Shown here: piece after piece, positions 1-10,115 of the stretch | How the letters are laid out: each line of letters starts with the position of its first letter | Numbering within the stretch: position 1 is the stretch's first letter | Origin: Chloroflexota bacterium | GTDB taxonomy: Bacteria > Chloroflexota > Dehalococcoidia > Lucifugimonadales > Lucifugimonadaceae | Length of the DNA: 64,000 nt | Direction of reading: 5' to 3' | Assembly: GCA_018650845.1 (NCBI GenBank) | Contig: JABIFF010000016.1 | Coordinates: 150,571-214,570, forward strand | Notes under the pieces: model-generated | Told to the model about the DNA's origin: nothing | The model's database searches: none | The model's input: only the letters and a program-made list of their open reading frames with translations | Translations under genes and position numbers: made by a program

Positions 1-2507
1 AGAGCATCTTCAAAATGTGCAGCAGATTTGTCGAACATGCCAGCTGTTTTCGCCAGCGCACCAAGTATTCGATCTCCGGCCAAATAATATGTTGTGCCAG
101 ATATTGAATCTCGACCTCGACTAAGGTGCTTGTATTGCTCCGCAGCTTCAACCTTGTCACCGGTCAATATTGCGGACATGGATAGGGCGATGCGTGCGAA
201 TGTTTCGATCTCAGGAATCAACTTAGGCCGCGAAATGACCGATTTCACCACGTCTCCAGCTTTTACGGCGTCATCTGGTCGGTTTGTATTCCATGCAACA
301 AGAGATAGAAACGATGCATTGCTAGCCCGTTGCCAAAGAGTTGGGGCGAATTGAGACTCTTCGTGTGCGTCATCGAACCGGCTATCTAAATCAGTAGTGT
401 CTCCGCGGTGCCATCCTCCAAGACCCGCAAGTATCCGAATCACGGAATCGCCGGCATGATCCCGGTCTGCCAACTCTCCGAAGTAGCGAGTATTTTCCAG
501 ATTTCCACTGACTAGGGCGATTCGCAACTGTTCGAAAACTATGGCGGTTTCGAATCCGAACAATCTCTCTAGTTCGAGTATTTCTTCAATATTCCTGTTG
601 GAATCTCCAGCATCGCCTTCCGTAATAAGTTGCGTGAGAACGGCTCGCCGGGCCTCTGCTTCCTCAACTGGTTGTTCGGTTTCTTGAGCGAGAACCGCGG
701 CCCTGCGGCGAAGTTCGACTGCACCTTCGGCATCGCCGTCTCGACCTCCATTGGCTGCTAGACCTAGCAGCACTCGAGTTTCCAGGTGTTTATTTCCAGA
801 TTCGACTGCAATTGCCAACGCTCGATCGAGCGCACTGGCTGCGCCGTCGTGATCCATTTCCTCAAATCGAAGTGCTTGCGCTTGTTGCACCAGTAGGTAG
901 CCAGCATCTTCTGAGTTTGGCTCAACCATTTCTAGAGCGCGTAAGAATACTTCTGCTGTGCTGTGAAGCCAGATTGGGCGATAGCCGCGAGCTCGTTGGA
1001 TCAGCGATACGGCGGATTCATGATCTTCAAAATCATCGTAGATTTTGAAAGCGCTTGCTACGTGGTTCCAACCTCTCTGAAGGTCGGGATAGCTGAACGT
1101 AAGCAATTCTCCTCGTCCGAGAAGTGAAAGTATGTCTGCCCGTTGAAAGTCTGGAGAGCGATCGCCCAATGCTTCCAGAGCTTGTTCGCAATAGGCACGA
1201 GCTTCGGCCCATGCGTTCAAATGAGCGGCGTGCACGGCGGCCAGTTGTGCATAGTTTGCGATCTTATTTGCGCTAACCACTCCCTCAGTGCAGTGATGCA
1301 ACATTTCGGTGGCGTGTTCGCTCAGGTTTTCCGGGTACAACTGCTCCATAGAATCGACGACTCGTGCATGGAGCCGGACTCGCCGGCCTGTGGTGAGTTC
1401 TTCTACCAGTGTTTGCTGAAATAGCGCGTGAGTGAATTCGTAGCGATTTCTTTGGCCGGGAACTTCGCGAACGGTAGCTGCTGCGACTGCCTCTTCAAGC
1501 AGAGTCAATTCGTCCTTGTCGGAGTCTTCGCTTTTCAACATCGAAAGCAGTGTGAAGTCGAACTCTCTACCGATTACAGCAGCGGTTTGGAGCATTTCAT
1601 TGCAATCGTCCGAAAGCTTGTTCAGCCGAATTCCAATTGCTTCTCGCACGCCTTCTGGGATTCTGAATTTCATCGCATTGAAGTTCCCGCCTCGTTCTGC
1701 TGACTCCTTTGCCATATCGCGAGCTACTTCGCTGACGAAAAACGGATTGCCTTCGGTGCGCTTGTGAATTTCTGTTGTTTGGTTGGAAGAAATTGAGATA
1801 TTCCCAATCTCTTGAACCATACGGCCTACTTCATCGAGTTCTAGCCCGCGCAAGACTATTCGCTGAAACTCGGTAACACGAGCAATTTTCGCCAATGAGT
1901 CTGAAAGCGGATGCCGACGCCCTAGCTCGGTGTCGCGGTAGCCGCCAACGAGAAGCATTTGTTTGGAAGATATTTCGCGTGCGACGTATTCGAAAAGATC
2001 GAGAGTTGATTGATCGGCCCAGTGGAGATCATCTAGCGCAATGATCAGCGGTTTGTGTTCTGTGACTTCGCTGAGAAAAGTGGCAATAGAATCGAAAAGG
2101 CGAAATCGAGCTTGGCCGGGGTCTACTTCTGGAAGCGGTGTGATGTTCGGAAATCGATTGGTAATTTCGGGAGCGATCTCAACTATCACCGCGGCTCGGG
2201 GTTCGAGTGCTTTTAGCACCGCGTCAGAGGGATCGTTCAGTAGCGATCGGATGACTTGCGTCCATGGCCAGTACGGTGGGGTCGTACCACCTTCGTAGCA
2301 GGCTCCGAGGGCTGTTATTGCTCCTCGTTCGGTCGATGTGGATATTAGTTCTTGCGTTAGGCGGGTTTTGCCGATGCCGGGCTCGCCGACGAGCATGACG
2401 AGTTCGCCGTTGCCGCTGATGGCAGTATCAAGCGCTGTGACGAGTTTGGCTAATTCGTGGTTGCGCCCCACGAGATTGTTCACGCCAGTCCCAACAGTCG
2501 ATGTCAT
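1..2507 (-). CDS. AAA ATPase / TPR-repeat regulator-like protein, C-terminus truncated by window edge
   Basis: My reverse-strand reading is open from ATG (complement 2505-2507): MTSTVGTGVNNLVGRNHELAKLVTALDTA..GELVMLVGEPGIGKTRLTQEL (Walker A) ..LIIALDDLHWADQSTLDLF (Walker B), then helical TPR-like repeats to the edge. Absent from the ORF track because it has no stop in the window. Confidence 0.8.
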   Translation of the reverse strand, partial: MTSTVGTGVNNLVGRNHELAKLVTALDTAISGNGELVMLVGEPGIGKTRLTQELISTSTERGAITALGACYEGGTTPPYWPWTQVIRSLLNDPSDAVLKALEPRAAVIVEIAPEITNRFPNITPLPEVDPGQARFRLFDSIATFLSEVTEHKPLIIALDDLHWADQSTLDLFEYVAREISSKQMLLVGGYRDTELGRRHPLSDSLAKIARVTEFQRIVLRGLELDEVGRMVQEIGNISISSNQTTEIHKRTEGNPFFVSEVARDMAKESAERGGNFNAMKFRIPEGVREAIGIRLNKLSDDCNEMLQTAAVIGREFDFTLLSMLKSEDSDKDELTLLEEAVAAATVREVPGQRNRYEFTHALFQQTLVEELTTGRRVRLHARVVDSMEQLYPENLSEHATEMLHHCTEGVVSANKIANYAQLAAVHAAHLNAWAEARAYCEQALEALGDRSPDFQRADILSLLGRGELLTFSYPDLQRGWNHVASAFKIYDDFEDHESAVSLIQRARGYRPIWLHSTAEVFLRALEMVEPNSEDAGYLLVQQAQALRFEEMDHDGAASALDRALAIAVESGNKHLETRVLLGLAANGGRDGDAEGAVELRRRAAVLAQETEQPVEEAEARRAVLTQLITEGDAGDSNRNIEEILELERLFGFETAIVFEQLRIALVSGNLENTRYFGELADRDHAGDSVIRILAGLGGWHRGDTTDLDSRFDDAHEESQFAPTLWQRASNASFLSLVAWNTNRPDDAVKAGDVVKSVISRPKLIPEIETFARIALSMSAILTGDKVEAAEQYKHLSRGRDSISGTTYYLAGDRILGALAKTAGMFDKSAAHFEDA

Positions 2508-2630
2508 TGATCAAGGCCCCCAACTCAGATCGTCATACGGCGGGCATGATACGGGAAGTGGATGCTCGGTGTTGGTTCCCGAAGTGATGGCGGCTGATTC
2601 TGCTGCAAGAGGAAAATATCCACGGACGCG

Positions 2631-2690
2631 AAAAACCGCATCGTTCTCAATTACAAAATAATTTGAGAGAACGAATGCGGTTTTTTTTTG
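2631..2690. terminator. Bidirectional intrinsic terminator
   Basis: aaaaaccgcatcgttctcaa..ttgagagaacgaatgcggttttttttt: long inverted repeat with A-run and T-run flanks. Confidence 0.8.
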
Positions 2691-2737
2691 AGAGCCTCGA
2701 ATTCACGAAGCGCTCGGCAAACGAAGCGGGAACCGAA

Positions 2738-2995
2738 CTAGTCGGTGATTCCGCGATCGGCCAGGTACTTCACAGCATCCTGAACGGTCTTGATACCTTC
2801 GGCATCTTCGTCTGAGATTTCGAGAGGCTGGTCGTCAGACCCAAATTCCTCTTCGATTGCCATGATCAACTCGACCACGTCGAGGGAGTCGGCGTTTAGG
2901 TCTTCGGTGAAAGATGATTCTGCTGAAACATCTGAGGCGTCAACACTGAGCTTGTCGGCCGCAATATCGCGGACTCGATCCAACACACTGGCCAT
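2738..2995 (-). CDS. acpP: Acyl carrier protein
   Basis: 85 aa with [22 protein letters not shown] phosphopantetheine motif. Confidence 0.95.
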   Translation of the reverse strand: MASVLDRVRDIAADKLSVDASDVSAESSFTEDLNADSLDVVELIMAIEEEFGSDDQPLEISDEDAEGIKTVQDAVKYLADRGITD

Positions 2996-3092
2996 TTACT
3001 TCAACCCCCGGGAGGTCATGCGGAACGGCCGTCCCGCTCGAACTAATAAATATTCTAATTACGTCGGCCATTAAGAATGGTCGAACGGCAAC

Positions 3093-3584
3093 CTATGCTA
3101 GCAGAGCCCCAAGCACTCCGTTCACGAATTTTGGCGAAGTGTCGGATCCGAATAGTCGGGCCATCTCTATCGCTTCGTTCGCTACAACGTTCTGTGGGGC
3201 TGCATCTTCCATCTCCAATTCGGCCATTGCCACTCGTAAAACGTTACGTTCTACGAGGGGCATTTGATCGGATGGGTATTGAGACGCTATCTTGGCGATG
3301 CGTGAATCGAGCTGAATTCGCTGTTCTTCACACACACGCACTAACCGGGTTGCAAAATCTGTGTCGTCGTCGCTCAACTCTCGCTCTGCGGCGAGGCGGC
3401 GTACGACGGCGGTGGCGGGATGGCCAGCGGAATCGGATTCGTAGAGAGCCTGCACTACTGCGGCTCGGGAGCCGGTGCGACCTCCGCTTATAGGCGGGTC
3501 GTTTTCACCAACCATATCGCCATCGACTAGTTCGTCGAGGCGGTCGGGCTCTTGTGGGTTGAATTTTGATTTAGCTGCAGACAC
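3093..3584 (-). CDS. nusB: Transcription antitermination factor NusB
   Basis: RAAVVQALYESD..ERNVLRVAMAELE..NEAIEMARLFGSDTSPKFVNGVLGAL. Confidence 0.9.
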   Translation of the reverse strand: MSAAKSKFNPQEPDRLDELVDGDMVGENDPPISGGRTGSRAAVVQALYESDSAGHPATAVVRRLAAERELSDDDTDFATRLVRVCEEQRIQLDSRIAKIASQYPSDQMPLVERNVLRVAMAELEMEDAAPQNVVANEAIEMARLFGSDTSPKFVNGVLGALLA

Positions 3585-3657
3585 GTTTAGTTGGCCCTAG
3601 AGGTTTTTTCTTACTTGGTAGGGAGACTTGTAAACGAATTGAAAGCTGAGTACTAAC

Positions 3658-4599
3658 TTACGAGTTGCTTGCGTATGCAAGAACGGATGCGAAGTCGCCA
3701 ATGTTGGTGACAGACGCTGATCGGTCGATTCGCTTTACCATTCCGGAAAGGATTCGTCCGTGGCCGATTTCGTAGAAGTTAGTAATTCCGTCGTTCACCA
3801 TGAACTTGACGGTGTTGTTCCACTGCACACAAGAAGTTAGCTGTAATCGCAGTTCTTCTTTTACTTCGTCGGCAGTACCGAGCGATTTTGCAGTTACGTT
3901 ACCTACCAGCGGAACCAGTGGGTCGTGGAACGTGAGTGAATCAATCATTGCGTTCAAGCCGTTCTGAGCTGGGCTCATCAGACCTGAGTGGAAAGCACCG
4001 CTAACCTGCAGCGGGATTGCCTTCTTGGCACCACGGGCGCTTGCAATATCGATTGCCATTGCGAGGCTGTGGTGATCACCGGCGAGAATAATCTGCTGCT
4101 CGGTGTTGATAGTCGACATCTGTGCGCCAGACTCTCGACAAATCTCTTCGGCTGTAACTTCATCGAGACCGATGAGAGCAGCCATTCCGCCTGGTCGCTC
4201 GTCACAAGCACCCTGCATGAGCCGGCCTCGTTCGAGAACGAGTTTTACGGCATCGGAAATACTTAGTACACCGGCAACTGCCAAGGCAGAGTATTCACCT
4301 AGTGAATGGCCGGCGGTAGCGTTTGGAACCTGAAGAACGCCAGTGGCTTCTTCCATAGCTCGCCAAGTAGCAACCGAAGTTGCCATGATGGCGGGCTGAG
4401 TGTTCTCAGTTTGTCGCAGTTCGTCGTCAGGGCCTTCGAACATCATTGTCGAAAGCTTGCGACCCAGAGTGTCGTCAATTTCGTCGAACACTTCGCGTGC
4501 AGCGATGGAGTTCAAGTAAAGATCCTTACCCATGCCGACGGCTTGTGAGCCCTGGCCTGGGAAGAGGAATGCAATTTTTTCAGCTGTCTGGGTGGTCAT
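3658..4599 (-). CDS. fabD: Malonyl CoA-ACP transacylase
   Basis: FLFPGQGSQAVGMGKDL; GHSLGEYSAL active-site motif; VSGAFHSGLM. Confidence 0.95.
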   Translation of the reverse strand: MTTQTAEKIAFLFPGQGSQAVGMGKDLYLNSIAAREVFDEIDDTLGRKLSTMMFEGPDDELRQTENTQPAIMATSVATWRAMEEATGVLQVPNATAGHSLGEYSALAVAGVLSISDAVKLVLERGRLMQGACDERPGGMAALIGLDEVTAEEICRESGAQMSTINTEQQIILAGDHHSLAMAIDIASARGAKKAIPLQVSGAFHSGLMSPAQNGLNAMIDSLTFHDPLVPLVGNVTAKSLGTADEVKEELRLQLTSCVQWNNTVKFMVNDGITNFYEIGHGRILSGMVKRIDRSASVTNIGDFASVLAYASNS

Positions 4600-4637
4600 G
4601 TTTCAACGACTCTCCTGCTAATGCAGAACTTGCTTAC

Positions 4638-4880
4638 TTACGAATCAGAATCGGAAGATGCAGCGATTGGCTGTACCTGTTCGAGAAGGTTCACCTGAGG
4701 CCAGTTACCTGGCATCGTGCGGCCTTTGTGGTTTCCACATTCCGGGCAAGCAATGTGCGGCTGGATTCGTTCCTGCCGTGAACATGGGCAAACTGAAGAC
4801 GACGGCAACTTAATGGCGTTGTGGGCGTTTCGGTTGCCCTTGCGGGCACGGGTATGTTTTTTCTTGGGGAGTGGAGGCAT
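4638..4880 (-). CDS. rpmF: 50S ribosomal protein L32
   Basis: MPPLPKKKHTRARKGNRNAHNAIKLP plus two CPxC motifs. Confidence 0.9.
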   Translation of the reverse strand: MPPLPKKKHTRARKGNRNAHNAIKLPSSSVCPCSRQERIQPHIACPECGNHKGRTMPGNWPQVNLLEQVQPIAASSDSDS

Positions 4881-4906
4881 ATCTATATATCAGGGCGTTA
4901 GCCCGC

Positions 4907-5455
4907 TCAATCTGCGGATTCTGCGCCTTTTCCAATAAGTCCTGCAAGACCCGCCCAACGCGGATCTACATCAATTTTGGCGCACGAACAGTTAACTATA
5001 TTGCGATTTGTGGTGCAAATGGGGCAAATTCCAAGGCAATCTTCCTTGCAAAGTATGGCAATTGGTAATGCGCTGAGAAGGGCCTGCCCTAAACCGAGGC
5101 TTATATCTAAGAAATTTTGTTCATCAATAACAAGCGCCGGATCGTATGAATAGTCCTCTTCATCGGGTCGGGAAGCGGTGCTGCTTACCAGACTGGCGTT
5201 TGTCGGAGAGAACTCCTCTTCCATCGTAACGTTCACGTTTACTGTGGCTGGTTCTAGGCATCTGCCACACGAATCGTGCGTAACTGCTTCAAAATCAGCG
5301 CTCACAAGCACAGTCGCGTCGGTTCTCATCAATCGGATTGAACCGTTGATCTCAGATAACGTTCGACCGTCTATGACGATTGTTTCGTTTTCTATCTCGT
5401 GCCGCTCGCTATCACCGAGACTCCCGGTGAGCAGGCTCGCAACGTTGTAGATCAT
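4907..5455 (-). CDS. YceD/DUF177 family protein
   Basis: Directly upstream of rpmF; SCGRCLEP..DEEDYSYDPALVIDEQNFLDI..CKEDCLGICPICTTN typical of DUF177. Confidence 0.85.
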   Translation of the reverse strand: MIYNVASLLTGSLGDSERHEIENETIVIDGRTLSEINGSIRLMRTDATVLVSADFEAVTHDSCGRCLEPATVNVNVTMEEEFSPTNASLVSSTASRPDEEDYSYDPALVIDEQNFLDISLGLGQALLSALPIAILCKEDCLGICPICTTNRNIVNCSCAKIDVDPRWAGLAGLIGKGAESAD

Positions 5456-5734
5456 TTAGTTCAAAATCTCTCGATCAGGACCGAAATTGATGTGTACGCA
5501 AAGCCTTTATTTGAACTGCCACTGGTGGTTTGAACTATGTTCTTGCCGCCGGTGCTGAGCTTGTTGCTGTTGCGGGTTTATTCCGCTTGGCTGCTCAGAG
5601 TTGTTCTTATAAGGACGCGTACACAGCAATCTACTGTAAGCATCGAGTATCTACGTGAGCAAGTGTTTACGTTGGAGGTGCGAGGAGTGCGGTTGGTGTG
5701 GGGTTTTATCGCAACGGGTATCGACCAATGTTGC

Positions 5735-5761
5735 TGTCATTCTGAACTTGATTCAGAATAT
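5735..5761. repeat. Palindromic repeat family A copy
   Basis: tgtcattctgaacttgattcagaatat. Confidence 0.65.
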
Positions 5762-6061
5762 CGCCAGTTGGAAATGATAGATGGCGCATGATCTGGGCGG
5801 GATATGCGCGATACTGCCCGTATGACTACGAATCCCGGCAGGCGCTTAGAACTGGAAAAGCGTAGCGACACGTTCAAGAAATCAGAACGTGCCAAGCGAA
5901 ACAGAGGCACAGTCGAACCGGGAGTATTCGCAGGTCGTAAGCGTGAAGGGTTTGAAGGAGTTTCACCGCGCAGGCGACTGCACACAGGCTCAAAGCAACG
6001 GAGGTTGTTTACTTGAACATCTTCCTAATCGTGCTATCAACAATCGAGTACGGAGCGATTC

Positions 6062-6331
6062 TTATATTGACGCGGCTTTTATTGAAGAGTCGATCAGATA
6101 GAACCCAACTCCAAAAAGAATTATCGCAATTACAACAACCGCAACAAAAGGAGTAGTCGAGTCATCTGATTCTTGTTTGGAAATTTCGACCGCACCACCT
6201 CCGGATGCAATGCCAGCACCAACCAACATCATCCCAATCGAATATTGACTATCTACTGACCCTAAAGCCCCAGAGATTAACCCCGCGGCAGCGACAACCA
6301 ATCCGACCACAATTCCACCGACAAAAATCAT
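6062..6331 (-). CDS. Small hydrophobic membrane protein
   Basis: 89 aa with hydrophobic segments; no recognised family. Confidence 0.5.
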   Translation of the reverse strand: MIFVGGIVVGLVVAAAGLISGALGSVDSQYSIGMMLVGAGIASGGGAVEISKQESDDSTTPFVAVVVIAIILFGVGFYLIDSSIKAASI

Positions 6332-6344
6332 AAAGATGTACTAC

Positions 6345-6647
6345 TCAATGGTTCATATTTTTCTTACGGAAGTAATGAGCAATCATTCCCGCTATTCCGG
6401 CAATTATTGATACGCGAGCAACATCGCCTAGATAGTTGACTAGACGATCTTCTAAAGGAGTGAGAGCACCGATAGCTGAATGGATCGAAACTGCTACGGA
6501 AGTAATGAATCCCGGTTCATCTTCAACAGTAAATTTTTCAGCGTTGATAACCATCACTGCGGTCAGTAAAACAATAATCCCACCAAAGAACATCCATACC
6601 GTGAGGTACTCAATGAAGGTTGTATGTCGGTCGATGAATGCCAGCAT
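6345..6647 (-). CDS. Small membrane protein
   Basis: 100 aa with hydrophobic helices; co-oriented with 6062-6331. Confidence 0.5.
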   Translation of the reverse strand: MLAFIDRHTTFIEYLTVWMFFGGIIVLLTAVMVINAEKFTVEDEPGFITSVAVSIHSAIGALTPLEDRLVNYLGDVARVSIIAGIAGMIAHYFRKKNMNH

Positions 6648-6829
6648 TACGCCAGAGCCTAAATGACCTCACCACCCGAAAGCAAACGGAACCCGTTGTG
6701 AGCAAGGGGAGTGCGGTTGGTGTGGGGTGGCGGATTGTTCCCGTTGATCTCTCGCCCCAGCCATAGACCCACGCAGCGATTCCTCTATCCGGTACCCTAC
6801 TTGACGAACCCTCTTTCGAACCCCGTGTA

Positions 6830-7501
6830 ATGCATCGCACCGCCAAATCACTACTTTTATTTACGATCATCTACAACATCGCCGAAGGCGTTGTGGCGGT
6901 CTGGGCTGGCATAGCAGCAGGTAGTATTTCGCTGGTCGCTTTTGGGGCCGATAGTTATCTGGAAGTTGCGGTCGCTTCTCTCGTTTACTGGCGACTCGCG
7001 GTTAAGCACGGCGATGATGATTCGGGCGAGTTCGAAGAGCGAATAGAAAAGTTCATCGGCTGGACATTTCTCGTGCTCGCAGCAGCCGTTGTGTTCCAGT
7101 CGGTGGTCGGATTCTCCAACCGCAGCGGCGCCGAAGAATCGGTCCCCGGTTTCGTGCTGGCGATTGTTTCTGTCACGCTCATGCCAGCGATTGCGCTCTG
7201 GAAGCTGAGACTCGCTGCCGAAATGGACATTCGTTCACTTGCCGCCGAAGCAAAAGAAACACTAGCCTGCTCGTACCTTTCGGTAACGCTGCTGATCGGG
7301 CTTTCGTTCAACGCATTGCTCGGCTGGTGGTGGCTCGATCCTCTCACCGCTCTGCTACTTGTGCCGTGGCTAATTCGAGAAGGTCTAGAAGGCGTTCGTG
7401 AAGACGATGACGATGATGAGGAGGAGTCGGTGAAGCTATGCTCCTGTCGTGCGTGTCTGTTCGGTCTCCGAAGGTGCCGGTCGAACTGTCGTCTCGCCTA
7501 A
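6830..7501 (+). CDS. CDF-like cation transporter transmembrane protein with acidic/Cys-rich tail
   Basis: NIAEGVVAVWAGIAAGSISLVAFGADSYLEV..AEAKETLACSYLSVTLLIGLSFNALLGWWWLDPLTAL; tail EDDDDDEEESVKLCSCRACLFGLRRCRSNC. Confidence 0.7.
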   Translation: MHRTAKSLLLFTIIYNIAEGVVAVWAGIAAGSISLVAFGADSYLEVAVASLVYWRLAVKHGDDDSGEFEERIEKFIGWTFLVLAAAVVFQSVVGFSNRSGAEESVPGFVLAIVSVTLMPAIALWKLRLAAEMDIRSLAAEAKETLACSYLSVTLLIGLSFNALLGWWWLDPLTALLLVPWLIREGLEGVREDDDDDEEESVKLCSCRACLFGLRRCRSNCRLA

Positions 7502-7644
7502 AGCGATCTCACGTTGACGTTGGCACTTGAGCCAGCCAGCTCTAGACACATCCCGCCCTGTCCACCGAAACTAATCACGTAGAAAGAACGCAGCAACCGG
7601 CCTGCGTCTGGCCCGCACTGATTGAAACTAACGAGGACAACCCC

Positions 7645-8295
7645 CTGATATATCAAGGCTTAGTCATATTCGACGTAGATGGGACTCTTATTCGGGAGAG
7701 GACGGTTTGCGAGGTGATTGCTTCACGGATCAATCGGGTCGAGCGGATGGATTGGCTTGAGAAGCATGCTGGTACGCCTAGTACTTCGGTTGATTTGCCT
7801 CCTAATCAGTCGGTGATCGACGCTCGTGAGGAGATGGTCGATTGGTACATCGAGGCGGGTCGTGAGGCGGTTGATTCGTTCTTGCCATTTGTGACTTGGG
7901 CGGAAGGTGCCCACACCGGCGTGAAGTCGCTTATCGACAACGGCTTTTTGGTCGCTATCGCTTCTTTGACCTGGAGTTTTGGTGTGGAGCGGATTGCTGC
8001 CGATCTCGGTATCACCGAACTAACAGCAACACATCTCGATTGGGATTCCAAGCAGATCGATCACATATTTGCCGAAGATAAAGCAACGTTTCTTCAGAAA
8101 ATGGTTGCCAAGTACGAAATTTCACGTGATCGAGTGTGGGCTGTAGGTGATTCAGGCGGCGACATTCCGATGCTCAAAGCTGCAGGGCATGGCGTCTTCG
8201 TCGGCGATTCCGATCCACAAATCTCCGGGGTTGTTCATCTTCCCGCAGCCGGGATCGATGCGGTTGCGAAGCTGGTTTTGAGGGCGACTGACTGA
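7645..8295 (+). CDS. HAD-superfamily phosphatase (phosphoserine phosphatase-like), probable CTG start
   Basis: GLVIFDVDGTLIRERT (HAD motif I) lies upstream of the first GTG at 7714; motif IV at VWAVGDSGGDIPMLKAAGHGV. GAGGA 7 nt before CTG at 7645. Confidence 0.75.
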   Translation: MIYQGLVIFDVDGTLIRERTVCEVIASRINRVERMDWLEKHAGTPSTSVDLPPNQSVIDAREEMVDWYIEAGREAVDSFLPFVTWAEGAHTGVKSLIDNGFLVAIASLTWSFGVERIAADLGITELTATHLDWDSKQIDHIFAEDKATFLQKMVAKYEISRDRVWAVGDSGGDIPMLKAAGHGVFVGDSDPQISGVVHLPAAGIDAVAKLVLRATD

Positions 8296-8330
8296 GCGTT
8301 GTACTTCGGAGTGGCTCAGCTTTGCTCGTT

Positions 8331-8358
8331 TGACCCTGAAAATGAATTCAGGGTGACA
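8331..8358. repeat. Palindromic repeat family A variant
   Basis: tgaccctgaaaatgaattcagggtgaca. Confidence 0.65.
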
Positions 8359-8475
8359 TTCGAACGTGATCGCCGTGGTCGACGGACTAGTGCTCAAATA
8401 ACTTCCGCCCTCCATCTTCCTAAAACAACAGGTATGCTCTGCGGGAATATTTCCCGACTATGAGAATACTGCCTG

Positions 8476-9573
8476 ATGTCCAATTCCAGCTCTCAAGCGC
8501 AATTAGCGTTGCCAACTACTATCGATGAGATGACGCCGGAATGGCTGTCGATGGTGCTTCCGGGTGCTGCGGTGGTCGGTGTTAGTGCCGAGCGAATTGG
8601 CGAGATGGACGGTTTTAACGGCGTTCTCGCACGCCTGACCCTCACTTACGAAATTCCGAATTCAGCACTGCCAGCAACTCTTATTGCAAAGATTCCCGAT
8701 AAAGAACCTGAGCAACGAGCTTCGCAAGCGGAAGTGTTCGATATTGAGGTCGGTTACTACAGGTCGTTTGCGGAGAACTCTGGTGCAGCTGGTTCGGTTC
8801 ACCCACACTGCTATTTTTCCGCTGCCGAACCCGACAATCACGACTACGTTCTGCTTCTCGAAGACCTTTCGGACGGTCGAATGAGTACGTTCTTCGAATT
8901 TACTTCAGTGCCCGACGCCGAACGAATCGTCGATACGCTGGCCCAACTACACGCACCACGTTGGAACAGTCCGGAGTTGGAGACTTTCGACTGGGCGGTC
9001 GATGGTCGAGATTCAAGCGTGTGGCACGATAGGCAAGTTGCTTACGTAGCCTCGTGGGATAAATTTTGCGATTCGTGGGGCGATCTGGTCGACCCAGGTG
9101 TCCGCGAAATAGCTGAGGCATTCGGTCCGAAGATCACGGAAGTGATGACGGTGCCTGAAGACGCAGCAATAACGCTGACTCACGGCGATACGCACCCCGG
9201 AAATCTTTTCCTGTTCGACGATGCTCCCAAGCCCGGGGTTCGGGTCATCGATTGGCAACGCACAGCCGTTCAGCAGGGCGTTTGGGACGTTTCGAACTTC
9301 TTTATTTTTAGTCTCAAGCCCGAAGAACGTAGGCAAGCGGAGATGAGGCTGCTTGAACGGTATATGGCGGGACTTCAGGCGGCTGGTATCGACGACTACG
9401 GGATGGAAGATCTTGTAAAAGATTATCGACGTGCGTTGCTGTATCCGATCATACGCATGGTGCCTATGGGTTCGAAGTTCTCTCCCGATATTCCGGGTGC
9501 GAGAGATGCTGCGCGGAAGATATTTCCTAAGCTGATGGCTCTTGAAGACTGGAACTGCGGCGAACTGTTCTAG
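8476..9573 (+). CDS. Phosphotransferase / aminoglycoside-ecdysteroid kinase-like protein
   Basis: ITLTHGDTHPGNLFLFDD..GVRVIDWQRTAVQQGVWDVSNF kinase-like catalytic motifs. Confidence 0.8.
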   Translation: MSNSSSQAQLALPTTIDEMTPEWLSMVLPGAAVVGVSAERIGEMDGFNGVLARLTLTYEIPNSALPATLIAKIPDKEPEQRASQAEVFDIEVGYYRSFAENSGAAGSVHPHCYFSAAEPDNHDYVLLLEDLSDGRMSTFFEFTSVPDAERIVDTLAQLHAPRWNSPELETFDWAVDGRDSSVWHDRQVAYVASWDKFCDSWGDLVDPGVREIAEAFGPKITEVMTVPEDAAITLTHGDTHPGNLFLFDDAPKPGVRVIDWQRTAVQQGVWDVSNFFIFSLKPEERRQAEMRLLERYMAGLQAAGIDDYGMEDLVKDYRRALLYPIIRMVPMGSKFSPDIPGARDAARKIFPKLMALEDWNCGELF

Positions 9574-9598
9574 CTAGCGTCTGCCAAGTGCCGGTCGG

Positions 9599-9949
9599 CT
9601 ACACCAAAATCTGGATCAATACAGCCGCAACCATCGATGCCCCGAACGCTGCGCCTACGTATATCGCTTGTCGGGGAGTTGCTGCTTTTCGCGCTACTTG
9701 TGGAGTCCAAACCGCTACGTAAGCGACGATTGGCAGGAACCAGAGATTCATCTCGCCGTAGCCGAACGTAAGGAATACGAGCGCTATTAGACCGATTGCG
9801 AATTCCCAAGCACGTCGATTCGACATCGGAACCACGCCATCGCCAGATGCTGCAGCAGGTTGAGCTTGGGCGAACTTCCACATCAGCGCTAATTTAGCGA
9901 TTCCAACTACGACTATCAGCCCTAAAACGATAAATATCCACGGTGTCAT
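9599..9949 (-). CDS. Small membrane protein
   Basis: 116 aa with several hydrophobic helices. Confidence 0.5.
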   Translation of the reverse strand: MTPWIFIVLGLIVVVGIAKLALMWKFAQAQPAAASGDGVVPMSNRRAWEFAIGLIALVFLTFGYGEMNLWFLPIVAYVAVWTPQVARKAATPRQAIYVGAAFGASMVAAVLIQILV

Positions 9950-10115
9950 CGCTCTACTCCTTTGTTGAAGGATGTGCCGGGTTCAGGTGCGTATACCGGC
10001 ATATTATTATCTTCCGGCCGGGTCAGGCGATCGGGCTGGTGAGGGATTGATGGAATAATCTGTGTTCGATTACGCTAGGTTTTCTGACTAGGTCGAACGA
10101 GTAGAGGGTGGGAAT

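Noticed and set aside
5804-6016. 70-aa basic ORF
   Set aside because: No recognisable features and weak context; cannot be supported as a gene.
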